Positions 53,388 to 62,020 of a stretch of 64,000 nt of DNA are shown one piece after another (the first letter of the stretch is position 1; every line of letters begins with the position of its first letter). Below the pieces are notes generated by a model. The model was not told the origin of the DNA, made no database searches, and was given only the letters and a program-made list of their open reading frames with translations. The position numbers and the translations under genes are program-made. This DNA comes from JAOEGB01 sp041262585 (lineage in GTDB: Bacteria; Actinomycetota; Actinomycetes; Streptosporangiales; Streptosporangiaceae), in the NCBI RefSeq assembly GCF_041262585.1, contig NZ_JBGCBZ010000008.1, positions 1 to 64,000 of the forward strand, in the 5' to 3' direction.

Positions 53388-54863
53388 ATGGAGGCGTGCG
53401 TGCTGGACGGCGAGGTGTCGGCGGTCGCCGTCGGCAGGTCGCGAGAGTCGCCCGCGCACCCGACCCCGCGGCCGCCACGCTGGGCTGCGCGATATCGCGT
53501 CCACGCGGCCGTCTGCGACATGGTTTGTGCCCTCCTCGCCGGGGTTGTCGCCATTTTCCTGCGGTTTGGCGACCTTACTCCGTATGTCATGCCGTACGTG
53601 GTGCTGAGCGGTGCTCTTCCGGTGCTCTGGGTGGGGGTGGTCGGTCTCAACCGGGCCTACGAGCCGCGGCTGATCGGCGTGGGATCCGAGGAGTTCCGCC
53701 GGATCGCGCAGTGCGGCTTCACCCTCATGGCGGGAGTCGCCATCGCGGCGTACGTGACCAAGACCGAGCTGGCCCGCGGCTACGTCGTGGTCGCGCTCCC
53801 GCTCGTGACCGTGTTCACGCTCTGCGCGCGGTACGGCCTGCGCCGCGGGTTACACGGGCGGCGGGCGCGGGGCGAGGACTGCATGCGCAGGGTCGTGGCG
53901 GTCGGCCATCCGGCCGGGATCGCCGAGCTGGCCGCCAGGTTCCGGCGGGAGCGCTACCACGGGATGGAGATCGTCGCCGCCTGCCTGCCGTACGACGCCT
54001 CGGGGGAGGAGGTCGAGGGGGTCCCGGTCCTGGGCGACTTCACCGACGTGCCGCTCGTCGTCGGCCAGGCGCGGGCGGACACCGTGGCGGTGCTCGCCTG
54101 TCCGGAGCTGGACGGCACGGCCCTGCGCAGGCTCGCCTGGCGGCTGGAGCGGACCCGCACGGACCTCGTGGTCGCTCCGGCCCTCATGGAGGTGGCGGGC
54201 CCCCGGACGACGATCCGGCCGGTCGCCGGGCTCCCGCTGCTGCACGTCGAGCACCCCGAGCTGGCGGGCGTCCGCCAGCTCATCAAGAACGTCTTCGACC
54301 GGCTCGTGGCCGGCGTCGCGCTCGTCCTGCTGTCGCCGGTGATGGCCGTGGTCGCGATGGCCGTACGGGCGTCGAGCCCCGGGCAGGCGCTGTTCCGGCA
54401 GACGCGGGTGGGGAAGGACGGCGTGGAGTTCACGATGCTGAAGTTCCGCACCATGCGGCAGGACGCGGAGGCCCGGAAGGTCGAGCTGGTCAGCGACGGC
54501 CACGGCGTGCTGTTCAAGATCCGCCAGGATCCCAGGGTCACGCCGCTGGGCAGCCGGCTGCGGCGGCACTCGCTCGACGAGCTTCCCCAGCTCATCAACG
54601 TGCTGCGGGGCCAGATGTCGCTCGTGGGGCCGCGTCCGCCGCTCCCCGAGGAGGTCGCGAGGTACGGCGACGACGTCCGCAGGAGACTCGTCGTCCGGCC
54701 GGGGATGACCGGCTTGTGGCAGGTCAACGGCCGGTCGGACCTGTCGTGGGAGGAATCGGTACGGTTGGACCTGCGTTATGTCGAGAACTGGTCTCTCATG
54801 CTGGATCTGCAGATCCTGTGGAAGACATGGTCTGCGGTGGCACGCGGGGCGGGAGCTTACTGA
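53388..54863 (+). CDS. Polyprenyl glycosylphosphotransferase (WbaP/PssY type)
   Basis: The ATG at 53388 gives 491 residues. About four N-terminal membrane helices (30-150) and a CoA-binding-like domain (170-270) precede the C-terminal catalytic bacterial sugar transferase domain (about 295-490), with KNVFDRLVAGVAL, PGQALFRQTRVGKDG, KFRTMRQDAE, RRHSLDELPQLINVL and GLWQVNGRS. It moves a hexose-1-phosphate onto undecaprenyl phosphate to start a polysaccharide repeat unit. Its stop is directly followed by the cysQ ATG, which ties glycan initiation to sulfate activation genes. Confidence 0.92.
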   Translation: MEACVLDGEVSAVAVGRSRESPAHPTPRPPRWAARYRVHAAVCDMVCALLAGVVAIFLRFGDLTPYVMPYVVLSGALPVLWVGVVGLNRAYEPRLIGVGSEEFRRIAQCGFTLMAGVAIAAYVTKTELARGYVVVALPLVTVFTLCARYGLRRGLHGRRARGEDCMRRVVAVGHPAGIAELAARFRRERYHGMEIVAACLPYDASGEEVEGVPVLGDFTDVPLVVGQARADTVAVLACPELDGTALRRLAWRLERTRTDLVVAPALMEVAGPRTTIRPVAGLPLLHVEHPELAGVRQLIKNVFDRLVAGVALVLLSPVMAVVAMAVRASSPGQALFRQTRVGKDGVEFTMLKFRTMRQDAEARKVELVSDGHGVLFKIRQDPRVTPLGSRLRRHSLDELPQLINVLRGQMSLVGPRPPLPEEVARYGDDVRRRLVVRPGMTGLWQVNGRSDLSWEESVRLDLRYVENWSLMLDLQILWKTWSAVARGAGAY

Positions 54864-55730
54864 ATGACGATACGGGACGACCATTCCCTCGCTGGGGACC
54901 TGGCCACGGAGGCGGGGGAGCGGCTGCTCGAGCTTCGCGCCCGATACGGCTTCGACGACCGTCAGGCGTTGAAGGACGCCGGTGACCGGGCGGCGCACCG
55001 CTTCCTGGTCGAAGCGCTGGAACGCCTCCGGCCGAGCGACGCCGTGCTGTCCGAGGAGGCCACCCGCGAGGAGCGGATGGACCCGAGGCGCCTGGCCGCC
55101 GAGAGAGTGTGGATCATCGACCCGCTCGACGGCACTCGCGAGTTCGGCGAGCCCGGCCGGTCCGACTGGGCGGTTCACGTCGCCCTGTGGGAGCGGGTGC
55201 CCGCGGAGCGCGGATCGCAGGGATCGCTGACGGATCCTGGATCGCTGACGGGGCCCGGGCCGGTTACGGAGCTTGGGCCGGTGACGGCCGGCGCGGCGCT
55301 GACGGCCGGTGCCGTGGCGCTCCCGGCGCAGGGCCGTACGCTCACGACCGCCAAGCCGCCCGTCCTCCCGGCGGGGCCGGGCGCGGGAGAGCGTTTCCGG
55401 ATCGCGGTCAGCCGCAGCCGGCCGCCGGAGTTCGTGCAGAAGCTCGCCCACCTCGTCGGGGCCGACCTCGTGCCGATCGGCTCGGCCGGCGCCAAGATCT
55501 CCGCTGTGCTCACCGGCGAGGTCGAGGCGTACGTCCACGCGGGCGGCCAGTACGAGTGGGACTCGGCCGCACCGGTCGCCGTCGCGCTCGCGGCGGGGGC
55601 CCACGCCAGCCGGATCGACGGCACGCCGCTGACCTACAACCAGGCGGACCCCTCGTTGCCGGATATCCTTGTCTCCCTACCGGATCTGGCGCCAACGTTG
55701 CTCGCCGGGATCCGTGACCTGCACCGCTAG
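54864..55730 (+). CDS. cysQ: 3'(2'),5'-bisphosphate nucleotidase CysQ-like
   Basis: The 288-residue protein belongs to the inositol monophosphatase family. It has LSEEATREER (first metal site), IIDPLDGTREFGEPGRSDWAV (core Asp motif) and YEWDSAAPVAVALAAGAH (second metal motif). CysQ removes the 3'-phosphate of PAP, the by-product of PAPS-using sulfotransferases, and prevents its inhibition. A low-complexity insert (about 115-155; repeats of GSLTDPG, GPVTELG) is unusual for the family. It is adjacent to the glycosylphosphotransferase and 18 bases before cysD. Confidence 0.9.
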   Translation: MTIRDDHSLAGDLATEAGERLLELRARYGFDDRQALKDAGDRAAHRFLVEALERLRPSDAVLSEEATREERMDPRRLAAERVWIIDPLDGTREFGEPGRSDWAVHVALWERVPAERGSQGSLTDPGSLTGPGPVTELGPVTAGAALTAGAVALPAQGRTLTTAKPPVLPAGPGAGERFRIAVSRSRPPEFVQKLAHLVGADLVPIGSAGAKISAVLTGEVEAYVHAGGQYEWDSAAPVAVALAAGAHASRIDGTPLTYNQADPSLPDILVSLPDLAPTLLAGIRDLHR

Positions 55731-55748
55731 TCTCCCGAAGGAAGCCCA

Positions 55749-56663
55749 ATGCTTCAGCGTGACTACACCACGTCACAGCTCGACGTGCTGGAAGCCGAGG
55801 CGATCCACATCATGCGTGAGGTCGCGGCCGAGTTCGAGCGCCCCTGTCTGCTCTTCTCCGGCGGCAAGGACTCGATCGTCATGCTGCGCGTCGCCGAGAA
55901 GGCGTTCTGGCCGGCGCCGATCCCGTTCCCTCTGATGCACGTGGACACCGGTCACAACTTCTCCGAGGTCATCGACTACCGGGACCGCCGGGTCGCCGAG
56001 CTGAACGCCCGGCTCGTCGTGGCGTCGGTCCAGGCGTCCATCGACGCCGGACGAGTCGTCGAGGACACCGGGCGGCGGGCCTCCCGCAACCGGCTCCAGA
56101 CGACCACGCTGCTCGACGCGATCGAGGAGAACGAGTACGACGCGGTCTTCGGCGGGGGCCGGCGCGACGAGGAGAAGGCGCGGGCCAAGGAGCGGGTGTT
56201 CTCCTTCCGCGACGACTTCGGCCAGTGGGACCCGAAGAACCAGCGGCCCGAGCTGTGGAACCTCTACAACACGCGGATCCGCAAGGGCGAGCACATCCGG
56301 GTGTTCCCCCTGTCCAACTGGACCGAGCTGGACATCTGGCACTACATCCGGCGCGAGAACATCGAGATCCCGTCGATCTACTTCTCGCACACCCGCAAGG
56401 TCTTCGAGCGGGACGGCATGCTGCTGGCCGACGACGAGGTGGTGCAGCGCGGCGAGGACGAGCCCGTCTTCAAGGCCGTCGTCCGCTACCGGACCGTGGG
56501 CGACATGACCTGCACGGGAGCGGTGGTGTCCGCCGCCACGACCGTAGAGGAGATCATCGAGGAGATCGCCGCCACCCGGATCACCGAGCGCGGGGCCACC
56601 CGCGCCGACGACCGGGCCTCCGAGGCCGCCATGGAAGACCGCAAGAAGGAAGGCTACTTCTGA
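55749..56663 (+). CDS. cysD: Sulfate adenylyltransferase subunit 2
   Basis: The 304-residue CysD is the adenylyltransferase subunit of the CysDN complex, forming APS from sulfate and ATP. The PP-loop FSGGKDSIVMLRVAEKAF is at about 38-55; LMHVDTGHNFSEVIDYRD and RRDEEKARAKERVFSFRD follow. The C-terminal RYRTVGDMTCTGAV and RITERGATRADDR are conserved. It runs with cysN 52 bases on. cysH and cysC, which usually accompany an assimilatory set, are missing. Confidence 0.95.
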   Translation: MLQRDYTTSQLDVLEAEAIHIMREVAAEFERPCLLFSGGKDSIVMLRVAEKAFWPAPIPFPLMHVDTGHNFSEVIDYRDRRVAELNARLVVASVQASIDAGRVVEDTGRRASRNRLQTTTLLDAIEENEYDAVFGGGRRDEEKARAKERVFSFRDDFGQWDPKNQRPELWNLYNTRIRKGEHIRVFPLSNWTELDIWHYIRRENIEIPSIYFSHTRKVFERDGMLLADDEVVQRGEDEPVFKAVVRYRTVGDMTCTGAVVSAATTVEEIIEEIAATRITERGATRADDRASEAAMEDRKKEGYF

Positions 56664-56715
56664 TGCGCGGCCGTACGAGGTCTGGGGACGCTGGAGACTC
56701 TGGGGAGCGGGAGTA

Positions 56716-57978
56716 ATGGACATCCTTCGTTTCGCCACCGCGGGAAGCGTGGACGACGGCAAGTCGACGCTGATCGGGCGGCTGCTCTTCGACTCCAAGG
56801 CGATCTTCGAGGACCAGCTCGAAGCGGTCGAGCGCACCTCGCGCGACCGGGGCACGGAGTACACCGACCTGTCGCTGCTGACCGACGGCCTGCGGGCCGA
56901 GCGTGAGCAGGGCATCACGATCGACGTGGCGTACCGCTATTTCGCGACGCCGAAGCGCAAGTTCATCATCGCCGACACGCCCGGCCACATCCAGTACACG
57001 CGGAACATGGTCACCGGCGCCTCCACCGCCGACCTGGCGATCATCCTGATCGACGCGCGTAAGGGCGTGCTGGAGCAGTCGCGGCGGCACGCGTTCCTCA
57101 CGACGCTGCTCCGGGTCCCGCACCTCGTGCTGGCGGTCAACAAGATGGACCTCGTCGACTATTCGGAGGCGCGGTTCGAGGAGATCCGTGAGGAGTTCAC
57201 CGCCTTCGCGTCGAAGCTGAACGCGAGCGACCTCACGTTCATCCCGATCTCGGCGCTGCACGGCGACAACGTGGTCTCCCGGTCGGAGAACATGCCGTGG
57301 TACGAAGGCTCGTCGCTCCTCCACCATCTGGAGCACGTGCACATCGCCTCCGACCGGAACCTGGTGGATGTCCGGTTCCCCGTGCAGTACGTCATCCGGC
57401 CGCACAGCGCGACCAGCCAGGAGCTCCACGACTACCGGGGATACGCCGGCCAGGTCGCCGGGGGCATCCTCAAGCCCGGTGACGAGGTGATGCACCTGCC
57501 GTCGGGCCTGACCACGAGGATCTCGGGGATCGACACGTTCGACGGCAAGGTCGATGAGGCGTTCCCGCCCATGTCGGTCACCCTCCGGCTGGAGGACGAC
57601 ATCGACATCTCGCGCGGGGACATGATCTGCCGCCCGCACAACCAGCCGCACGTCGCGCAGGAGATCGACGCGATGGTCTGCTGGATGGCCGACGGAGTGA
57701 AGCTCCAGCCGCGCTCCAAGCTCGTCATCAAGCACACGACGAGGACGGCACGGGCCCTCGTGAGGGACCTGCACTACCGGCTCGACGTCAACACCCTCCA
57801 TCGTGACGAGTCGGCGACGGCGCTGGGCCTCAACGAGATCGGCCGGGTGTCGCTGCGGACGACCCAGCCGCTCTTCGTGGACGACTACGCCAGAAACCGC
57901 CTCACCGGCGGCTTCATCCTCATCGACGAGGCCACGAACGGCACCGTGGCGGCCGGCATGATCGTCGACGCCCACTGA
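56716..57978 (+). CDS. cysN: Sulfate adenylyltransferase subunit 1 (GTPase)
   Basis: The 420-residue CysN is the regulatory GTPase of CysDN. G1 is TAGSVDDGKSTLIGRLLFDSK, G2 lies in GITIDVAYRYF, G3 is ADTPGHIQYTRNM and G4 is AVNKMDLVDY. EF-Tu-like domains II and III follow (HDYRGYAGQVAGG). There is no C-terminal APS kinase domain, so PAPS formation needs a CysC encoded elsewhere. A terminator follows 12 bases after the stop. Confidence 0.95.
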   Translation: MDILRFATAGSVDDGKSTLIGRLLFDSKAIFEDQLEAVERTSRDRGTEYTDLSLLTDGLRAEREQGITIDVAYRYFATPKRKFIIADTPGHIQYTRNMVTGASTADLAIILIDARKGVLEQSRRHAFLTTLLRVPHLVLAVNKMDLVDYSEARFEEIREEFTAFASKLNASDLTFIPISALHGDNVVSRSENMPWYEGSSLLHHLEHVHIASDRNLVDVRFPVQYVIRPHSATSQELHDYRGYAGQVAGGILKPGDEVMHLPSGLTTRISGIDTFDGKVDEAFPPMSVTLRLEDDIDISRGDMICRPHNQPHVAQEIDAMVCWMADGVKLQPRSKLVIKHTTRTARALVRDLHYRLDVNTLHRDESATALGLNEIGRVSLRTTQPLFVDDYARNRLTGGFILIDEATNGTVAAGMIVDAH

Positions 57979-57990
57979 CGCGGTCTCCCC

Positions 57991-58018
57991 GGCGGACCGG
58001 CCCTTTCGCCGGTCCGCC
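57991..58018 (+). terminator. Terminator after cysN
   Basis: A perfect 10-bp GC stem (GGCGGACCGG/CCGGTCCGCC) with an 8-base loop CCCTTTCG lies 12 bases after cysN. It separates the cysQDN part from the sulfotransferase part. Confidence 0.75.
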
Positions 58019-58155
58019 GGGCGGACGAGGCTTTGGGCGGGGTTCACTGCGCGGCGGAGTCGTCCGCAGGGGTGCTCGTGCGGTCGCGTGCCGCGATGGC
58101 CAAGTCGAACCTGGACGGTAGCCGTCGCCGGGTAGATCTTTAGGGATCGTCACGT

Positions 58156-58180
58156 GTGTAATTACACTGCGCGCTAGGGT
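58156..58180 (+). promoter_or_regulatory. Palindrome and -10 box upstream of the sulfotransferase
   Basis: GTGTAATTACAC (58156-58167) is a perfect 12-bp palindrome in an otherwise GC-rich gap. TAGGGT at 58175-58180 follows it as a possible -10 box, 34 bases before the GTG start. This suggests a separate, regulated promoter for the three downstream genes. Confidence 0.5.
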
Positions 58181-58213
58181 CGCCACGTTCCGTATCCGCA
58201 AGGTGGAGGGCGC

Positions 58214-59131
58214 GTGGCCGTGGCCGACTCTCAGCCGGTGATCTTCGTGGGCGGGCTGGGTCGCAGCGGCAGCACGCTGTTGGAACGCCTGCTCGGCGAG
58301 ATCCCCGGTGTCGTCCCGCTCGGGGAGGTCGTCCACCTCTGGGCGCGCGGTGTCCTCGCCAACGAGCCCTGCGGCTGCGGGCAGCTCTTCGCTGAGTGCC
58401 CCTTCTGGGGGAAGGTGGGCGCCCGGGCCTTCGGCCGCTGGCGGGAGACCCAGGCCCACTGGCTGCTGCGTCTCCGCACCCAGGTCGACCGTACCCGCCG
58501 GATCCCGGGGTTCGCCTGCGGACTGCTCACCCGCGAGGCCGAGATGGCCGAATACGTGTCGGCCTACTCCCGGATCTACGGCGCCGCGGCCGAGGTCGCG
58601 AACGCCCGAGCCGTGATCGACAGCAGCAAGCACGCCTCCCTGGCGTACTGTCTGTCCGCGATCACCGATGTGCGGGTCGTCCATGTCGTCCGCGACCCCC
58701 GGGCGGTCGCGGCCTCCTGGCGGCGGAAGGTGCGGCGGCCCGAAGACGGGCAGCCCATGACTCGCTGGGCGCCCGCCAGGACGGCCGTCCACTGGCTGGC
58801 GCAGAACCTCGCTTTGGAGGTCCTCCGCTGCCGTGGCGTCCGGGTCGTGCGCGTCCACTACGAGGACCTCCTCGACGAGCCCGTCAAAACGATGACGAAG
58901 TTGGCGGCCAAGCTCGATCTGCCGTCCTCCGCGGAAGCGATTTCCTTCCTCGACGACCGGCAGGCGCGGCTCGGTGTCGCGCACACGGTGTCCGGCAACC
59001 CCATGCGGTTCGCCGTCGGCCGGATCGAGTTCCGCGACCGCCACACTGCGCTGCCCATGGCCCAACGCTGGCTGGTCACCGCGCTCACCTGGCCCCTTCT
59101 CCTCCTGTACGGCTACCGCCTCACGTACTGA
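58214..59131 (+). CDS. PAPS-dependent sulfotransferase
   Basis: The GTG at 58214 after GGTGGAGGG gives 305 residues. The PAPS 5'-phosphosulfate loop GLGRSGSTLLERLLGE begins near residue 14. CGCGQLFAECPFW is the Cys motif of an actinobacterial sulfotransferase family. The 3'-phosphate-binding region is VVHVVRDPRAVAASWRRK (about 155-172), with the R and S residues in place. It transfers sulfate from PAPS to a carbohydrate or lipid acceptor. Neighbouring glycosyltransferases imply a surface-glycan acceptor (inference). It would release PAP, the CysQ substrate. Confidence 0.9.
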   Translation: MAVADSQPVIFVGGLGRSGSTLLERLLGEIPGVVPLGEVVHLWARGVLANEPCGCGQLFAECPFWGKVGARAFGRWRETQAHWLLRLRTQVDRTRRIPGFACGLLTREAEMAEYVSAYSRIYGAAAEVANARAVIDSSKHASLAYCLSAITDVRVVHVVRDPRAVAASWRRKVRRPEDGQPMTRWAPARTAVHWLAQNLALEVLRCRGVRVVRVHYEDLLDEPVKTMTKLAAKLDLPSSAEAISFLDDRQARLGVAHTVSGNPMRFAVGRIEFRDRHTALPMAQRWLVTALTWPLLLLYGYRLTY

Positions 59132-59157
59132 CTCGCCTACCGATCGGAGCTTCCGCG

Positions 59158-60186
59158 TTGAACCCGTCCGTGGGGGTCGTGATCCCCACCCGAGGTGACC
59201 GGCCCGGCCCTCTCGCCGCCGCGGTGTCAGCCGTACTGAACCAGTCCCACAGCCGCCCACCCGAGGTCGTCGTGGTCGTCGACGCCGCCGACGGCGAGGC
59301 AGCCGAGCCCGGGGCGGCGGGAAGGGTGCCTGCGGTGGCTTGGCCGTACACCATGGGCGTGGACCGGGCGGCCATGAGCGTGGACCGGGCGGCCATGGGC
59401 GAGGACCGGGTGGCCATGGTGGCCGAGCAGTTGGCGGACGTTGTGGCGGCGTTTCGCGGCAGCGTCCGGGTCCTCCGGAACGGCCGGAGCCCCGGCCTGC
59501 CCGGAGCCAGGAACACCGGCCTCGCGGCCCTGAGCACGGATCTGGTGGCCTTCTGCGACGACGATGACGTATGGCTGCCGGGCAAGCTCGCCGCTCAGCT
59601 CGCGGCGCTCGCGGCGGAACCGGAGGCCCACTTCGCGAGCTGCGCGATCGAGGTCGAGTACGGCTCCCGCCGCGTGGCCCGCCTCGCCGGCACGGACCGG
59701 GTCACCCGCGAGCACCTCACCCGGTCGCGGATGATGATGGTCCACTCGTCGACGTTCCTGCTCAGGCGGGGCTCGATCTGGGTGGACGAGAGCGCCCCGG
59801 GTGGCCAGAACGAGGACTGGGACCTCGCGCTCCGTGCCGCCGGGCGGCACCCGATCCTCCACGTCGACCGGCCCCTCGTGCGGGTCCGCTGGGGCGCGTC
59901 CGGCTACGTCACCAAGTGGGCCGACCGGATCGCCGGCCTCGAATGGATGCTGGCCCGGCATCCCGAGCTCACGACAGACCGGCGCGGCGCCGCCCGGATC
60001 TACGGCCAGCTCGCCTTCAGCCATGCTGCTCTTGGCCGGCGCAGGGAGACGGCCCGGTGGGCGTTGCGTACCTTCGCGACCCGCCGCGGAGAACCCCGCA
60101 CAGCCCTGGCACTGGCCGTGGCGGCTCGTCTGGTCTCCCCGAGCGCGGTCCTCCACATCCTCAACGCTCACGGCCACGGCATCTGA
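59158..60186 (+). CDS. GT2 glycosyltransferase
   Basis: The start is a TTG at 59158 (NPSVGVVIPTRGD) with CGGAGC upstream; no ATG or GTG gives a better N-terminus. The 342-residue protein has a GT2 fold: VGVVIPTRGDRPG, VVVDAADGE, LPGARNTGLAAL, the metal motif FCDDDDVWLPGKLAAQLAAL and GGQNEDWDLALRAA. An insert with three imperfect copies of DRAAM(G/S)(V/E) at residues about 63-90 is a local expansion. It ends with TGATG overlap into the next gene. The donor sugar is unknown. Confidence 0.87.
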   Translation: MNPSVGVVIPTRGDRPGPLAAAVSAVLNQSHSRPPEVVVVVDAADGEAAEPGAAGRVPAVAWPYTMGVDRAAMSVDRAAMGEDRVAMVAEQLADVVAAFRGSVRVLRNGRSPGLPGARNTGLAALSTDLVAFCDDDDVWLPGKLAAQLAALAAEPEAHFASCAIEVEYGSRRVARLAGTDRVTREHLTRSRMMMVHSSTFLLRRGSIWVDESAPGGQNEDWDLALRAAGRHPILHVDRPLVRVRWGASGYVTKWADRIAGLEWMLARHPELTTDRRGAARIYGQLAFSHAALGRRRETARWALRTFATRRGEPRTALALAVAARLVSPSAVLHILNAHGHGI

Positions 60187-61133
60187 TGGCCCGAGATCTG
60201 CTGCTGCCCCAAGAGCCGCCCGCCGTCCCGCTCGTAGCGGCGAAGGGCAGGCCGGGCCGTGCGGGAGGTGCCGCGCCGCAGGAGGTGGCGACGGGCGTGT
60301 CAGAGGGCGCGGCCAACGGCATGGCGAGTCGATGCGGGGCAGTCCGCGGGGCGGCGCGGGTCGCGGTCGCCGGGGTGGAACTCGACGCCCTGACGGAGGC
60401 GGAGGTCGTGGAGCACGTCGTCGAGGCGTTGCATCACGGTCGCGGCGGGCACATCGTCACCCCGAACGTCGACATCTGCCGGGCCATCTCACGCGACGCG
60501 GAGCTGCGCGACCTGGTCGCCAGCGCGGATCTCGCCGTGGCGGACGGCATGCCGCTGGTCTGGGCGGCCCGCCTCCTGGGCGACCCGCTGCCGGCAAGGG
60601 TCACCGGAGCCGACCTGATCTGGTCGCTCTCTGAGGCGGCGGCCTCCCACGGCTTCCCGATCTATCTGCTCGGCGGGCCTCCCGGAGTGCCGGACACCGC
60701 GTCCGCCGTCCTCCGGAAGAGTTGTCCGCAGCTCGTCGTCGCAGGGGTGAACGCTCCGCCGTACGGGTTCGACGCCTGTGCGGAAGAGCTGGCGGAGGTG
60801 AGGAAGAAGCTCGTCGACGCCGGGCCGCTGCTGGTTTTCGTCGGGCTGGGCTTCCCGAAGCAGGACCGGCTGATCGCCGCCGCCCGGGCCGACCTGCCCG
60901 GGGCGTGGTTCGTCGGCTGCGGCTCCGCGATCGCCTTCGCGGCCGGCTCGGTACGGCGAGCGCCCGCGTGGATGGGCGATCACGGCCTGGAGTGGCTGTT
61001 CCGCCTGCTGAGCGAGCCAGGCAGGCTGGCCCGCCGCTACCTCATCGACGACCTCCCCTTCGCCCTGCGCCTGCTCACCCGCTGCCTGCTCCGCCACAAC
61101 AGGGGAGTCGCGAAGGCTCGGAAAACTGCCTAG
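60186..61133 (+). CDS. WecG/TagA/CpsF-family glycosyltransferase
   Basis: The ATG overlaps the previous stop (TGATG). The 315-residue protein has an extra N-terminus of about 60 residues, then the GT26 domain (about 60-300): VTPNVDICRAISRD, ADLAVADGMPLVWAARLLG, RVTGADLIW, IYLLGGPPGVPDTA and VGLGFPKQDRLIAAAR. GT26 enzymes add ManNAcA, ManNAc or glucose to polyprenyl-PP-linked sugars, so it would act after the PssY-type transferase. It closes the glycan cluster; no flippase or polymerase gene follows within the window. Confidence 0.88.
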   Translation: MARDLLLPQEPPAVPLVAAKGRPGRAGGAAPQEVATGVSEGAANGMASRCGAVRGAARVAVAGVELDALTEAEVVEHVVEALHHGRGGHIVTPNVDICRAISRDAELRDLVASADLAVADGMPLVWAARLLGDPLPARVTGADLIWSLSEAAASHGFPIYLLGGPPGVPDTASAVLRKSCPQLVVAGVNAPPYGFDACAEELAEVRKKLVDAGPLLVFVGLGFPKQDRLIAAARADLPGAWFVGCGSAIAFAAGSVRRAPAWMGDHGLEWLFRLLSEPGRLARRYLIDDLPFALRLLTRCLLRHNRGVAKARKTA

Positions 61134-61218
61134 TGCTTAGCGGTGGTGACGCCTATCCAAACGCCAGTTGATTGAGGAGATCCGGTCCTCATCCGGCAAG
61201 CCCATCCCTGATGAGGAA

Positions 61219-61557
61219 TCAGGCAACGGTGTACTCGGTGTCACCGAAGTCCGCCACCACACGGAGCCGACCGCCCAGTGCTTCCACATATGACCGAAGT
61301 GTGGACACCTCGACCCGGTCGATCTCGCCATGTTCGATCGCCGAGACTCGGGGCCCGGACACGCCCATCGCGGCGGCGATGTCCTTCTGCGTCAGGGCCT
61401 GGTCCCGGCGGATCTCCGCCAGGCGATGTGCGCGGGCCTCGGCGGTAAGGCGATCAATCGCCGTTTGCTTGTCTCGCTCAGAGCGCACCGGCAGGCCTGC
61501 GGCTTCTCGCCCCCGGCGAGCCTGTTCTTTGACCTCATTCCATCCGACCGTGCTCAT
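61219..61557 (-). CDS. HigA-type antitoxin (XRE helix-turn-helix)
   Basis: The 112-residue protein has a Cro/C1 HTH at about 60-100 (ALTQKDIAAAMGVSGPRVSAIEHGEIDRVEVSTLRSYVEALG) followed by a short beta tail. It overlaps the toxin gene by 4 bases (start inside the upstream stop), and toxin-first order is typical of HigBA. It probably neutralises the toxin and represses the pair. Confidence 0.9.
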   Translation of the reverse strand: MSTVGWNEVKEQARRGREAAGLPVRSERDKQTAIDRLTAEARAHRLAEIRRDQALTQKDIAAAMGVSGPRVSAIEHGEIDRVEVSTLRSYVEALGGRLRVVADFGDTEYTVA

Positions 61558-61931
61558 TCGTACATCCTCGTGTCGATCTCCGCCAAATGCTCTATGTAGC
61601 GCTTCTCAGCTATTGGAATGTTCGCGTCGTACCATCGGTTCCAGTTCCCCGCCTTATCGCCGGCCACCAGCAGCACGGCCCGCCGCACAGGGTCAAACGC
61701 GAACAGAATTCTGATCTCGCTGCTACCCGAGGAGCCGGGTCGCAGTTCCTTCAGATGGTGATGGTCCGAGCCTTTGATCCGGTCGACCAGTGGCCGACCC
61801 AGGGTTGGGCCCATCCTTGCGAGCACGTCGATCGCATCTTCGACTCGATCGGCGCTTTCCCAATCGGTCTCCGACAAGTACTGGAACCATTCGGCAACCT
61901 CTGCCACCAAGATGACCTGCCAGTCCGTCAC
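61554..61931 (-). CDS. HigB/RelE-type toxin
   Basis: The 125-residue protein has the RelE/HigB fold: EVAEWFQYLSETDWESADRVEDAIDVLARMGPTLGRPLVDRIKGS, then LKELRPGSSGSSEIRILFAFDPVRRAVLLVAGDK, with the conserved LR(P)G and RILF(A)FDP strands. Such toxins cleave mRNA on the ribosome. The GNWNRWYDANIPIAEKRY end is typical of actinobacterial members. It is translated just before its antitoxin. Confidence 0.9.
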   Translation of the reverse strand: MTDWQVILVAEVAEWFQYLSETDWESADRVEDAIDVLARMGPTLGRPLVDRIKGSDHHHLKELRPGSSGSSEIRILFAFDPVRRAVLLVAGDKAGNWNRWYDANIPIAEKRYIEHLAEIDTRMYE

Positions 61932-62020
61932 GCTTCGAGGTTAACGCCAAGGTTAACTCATTCGCTCGGGATTCGGCCAACACGGTGGCCTTGCTGGATC
62001 GTTCCTCTGGCCATGGTGTG

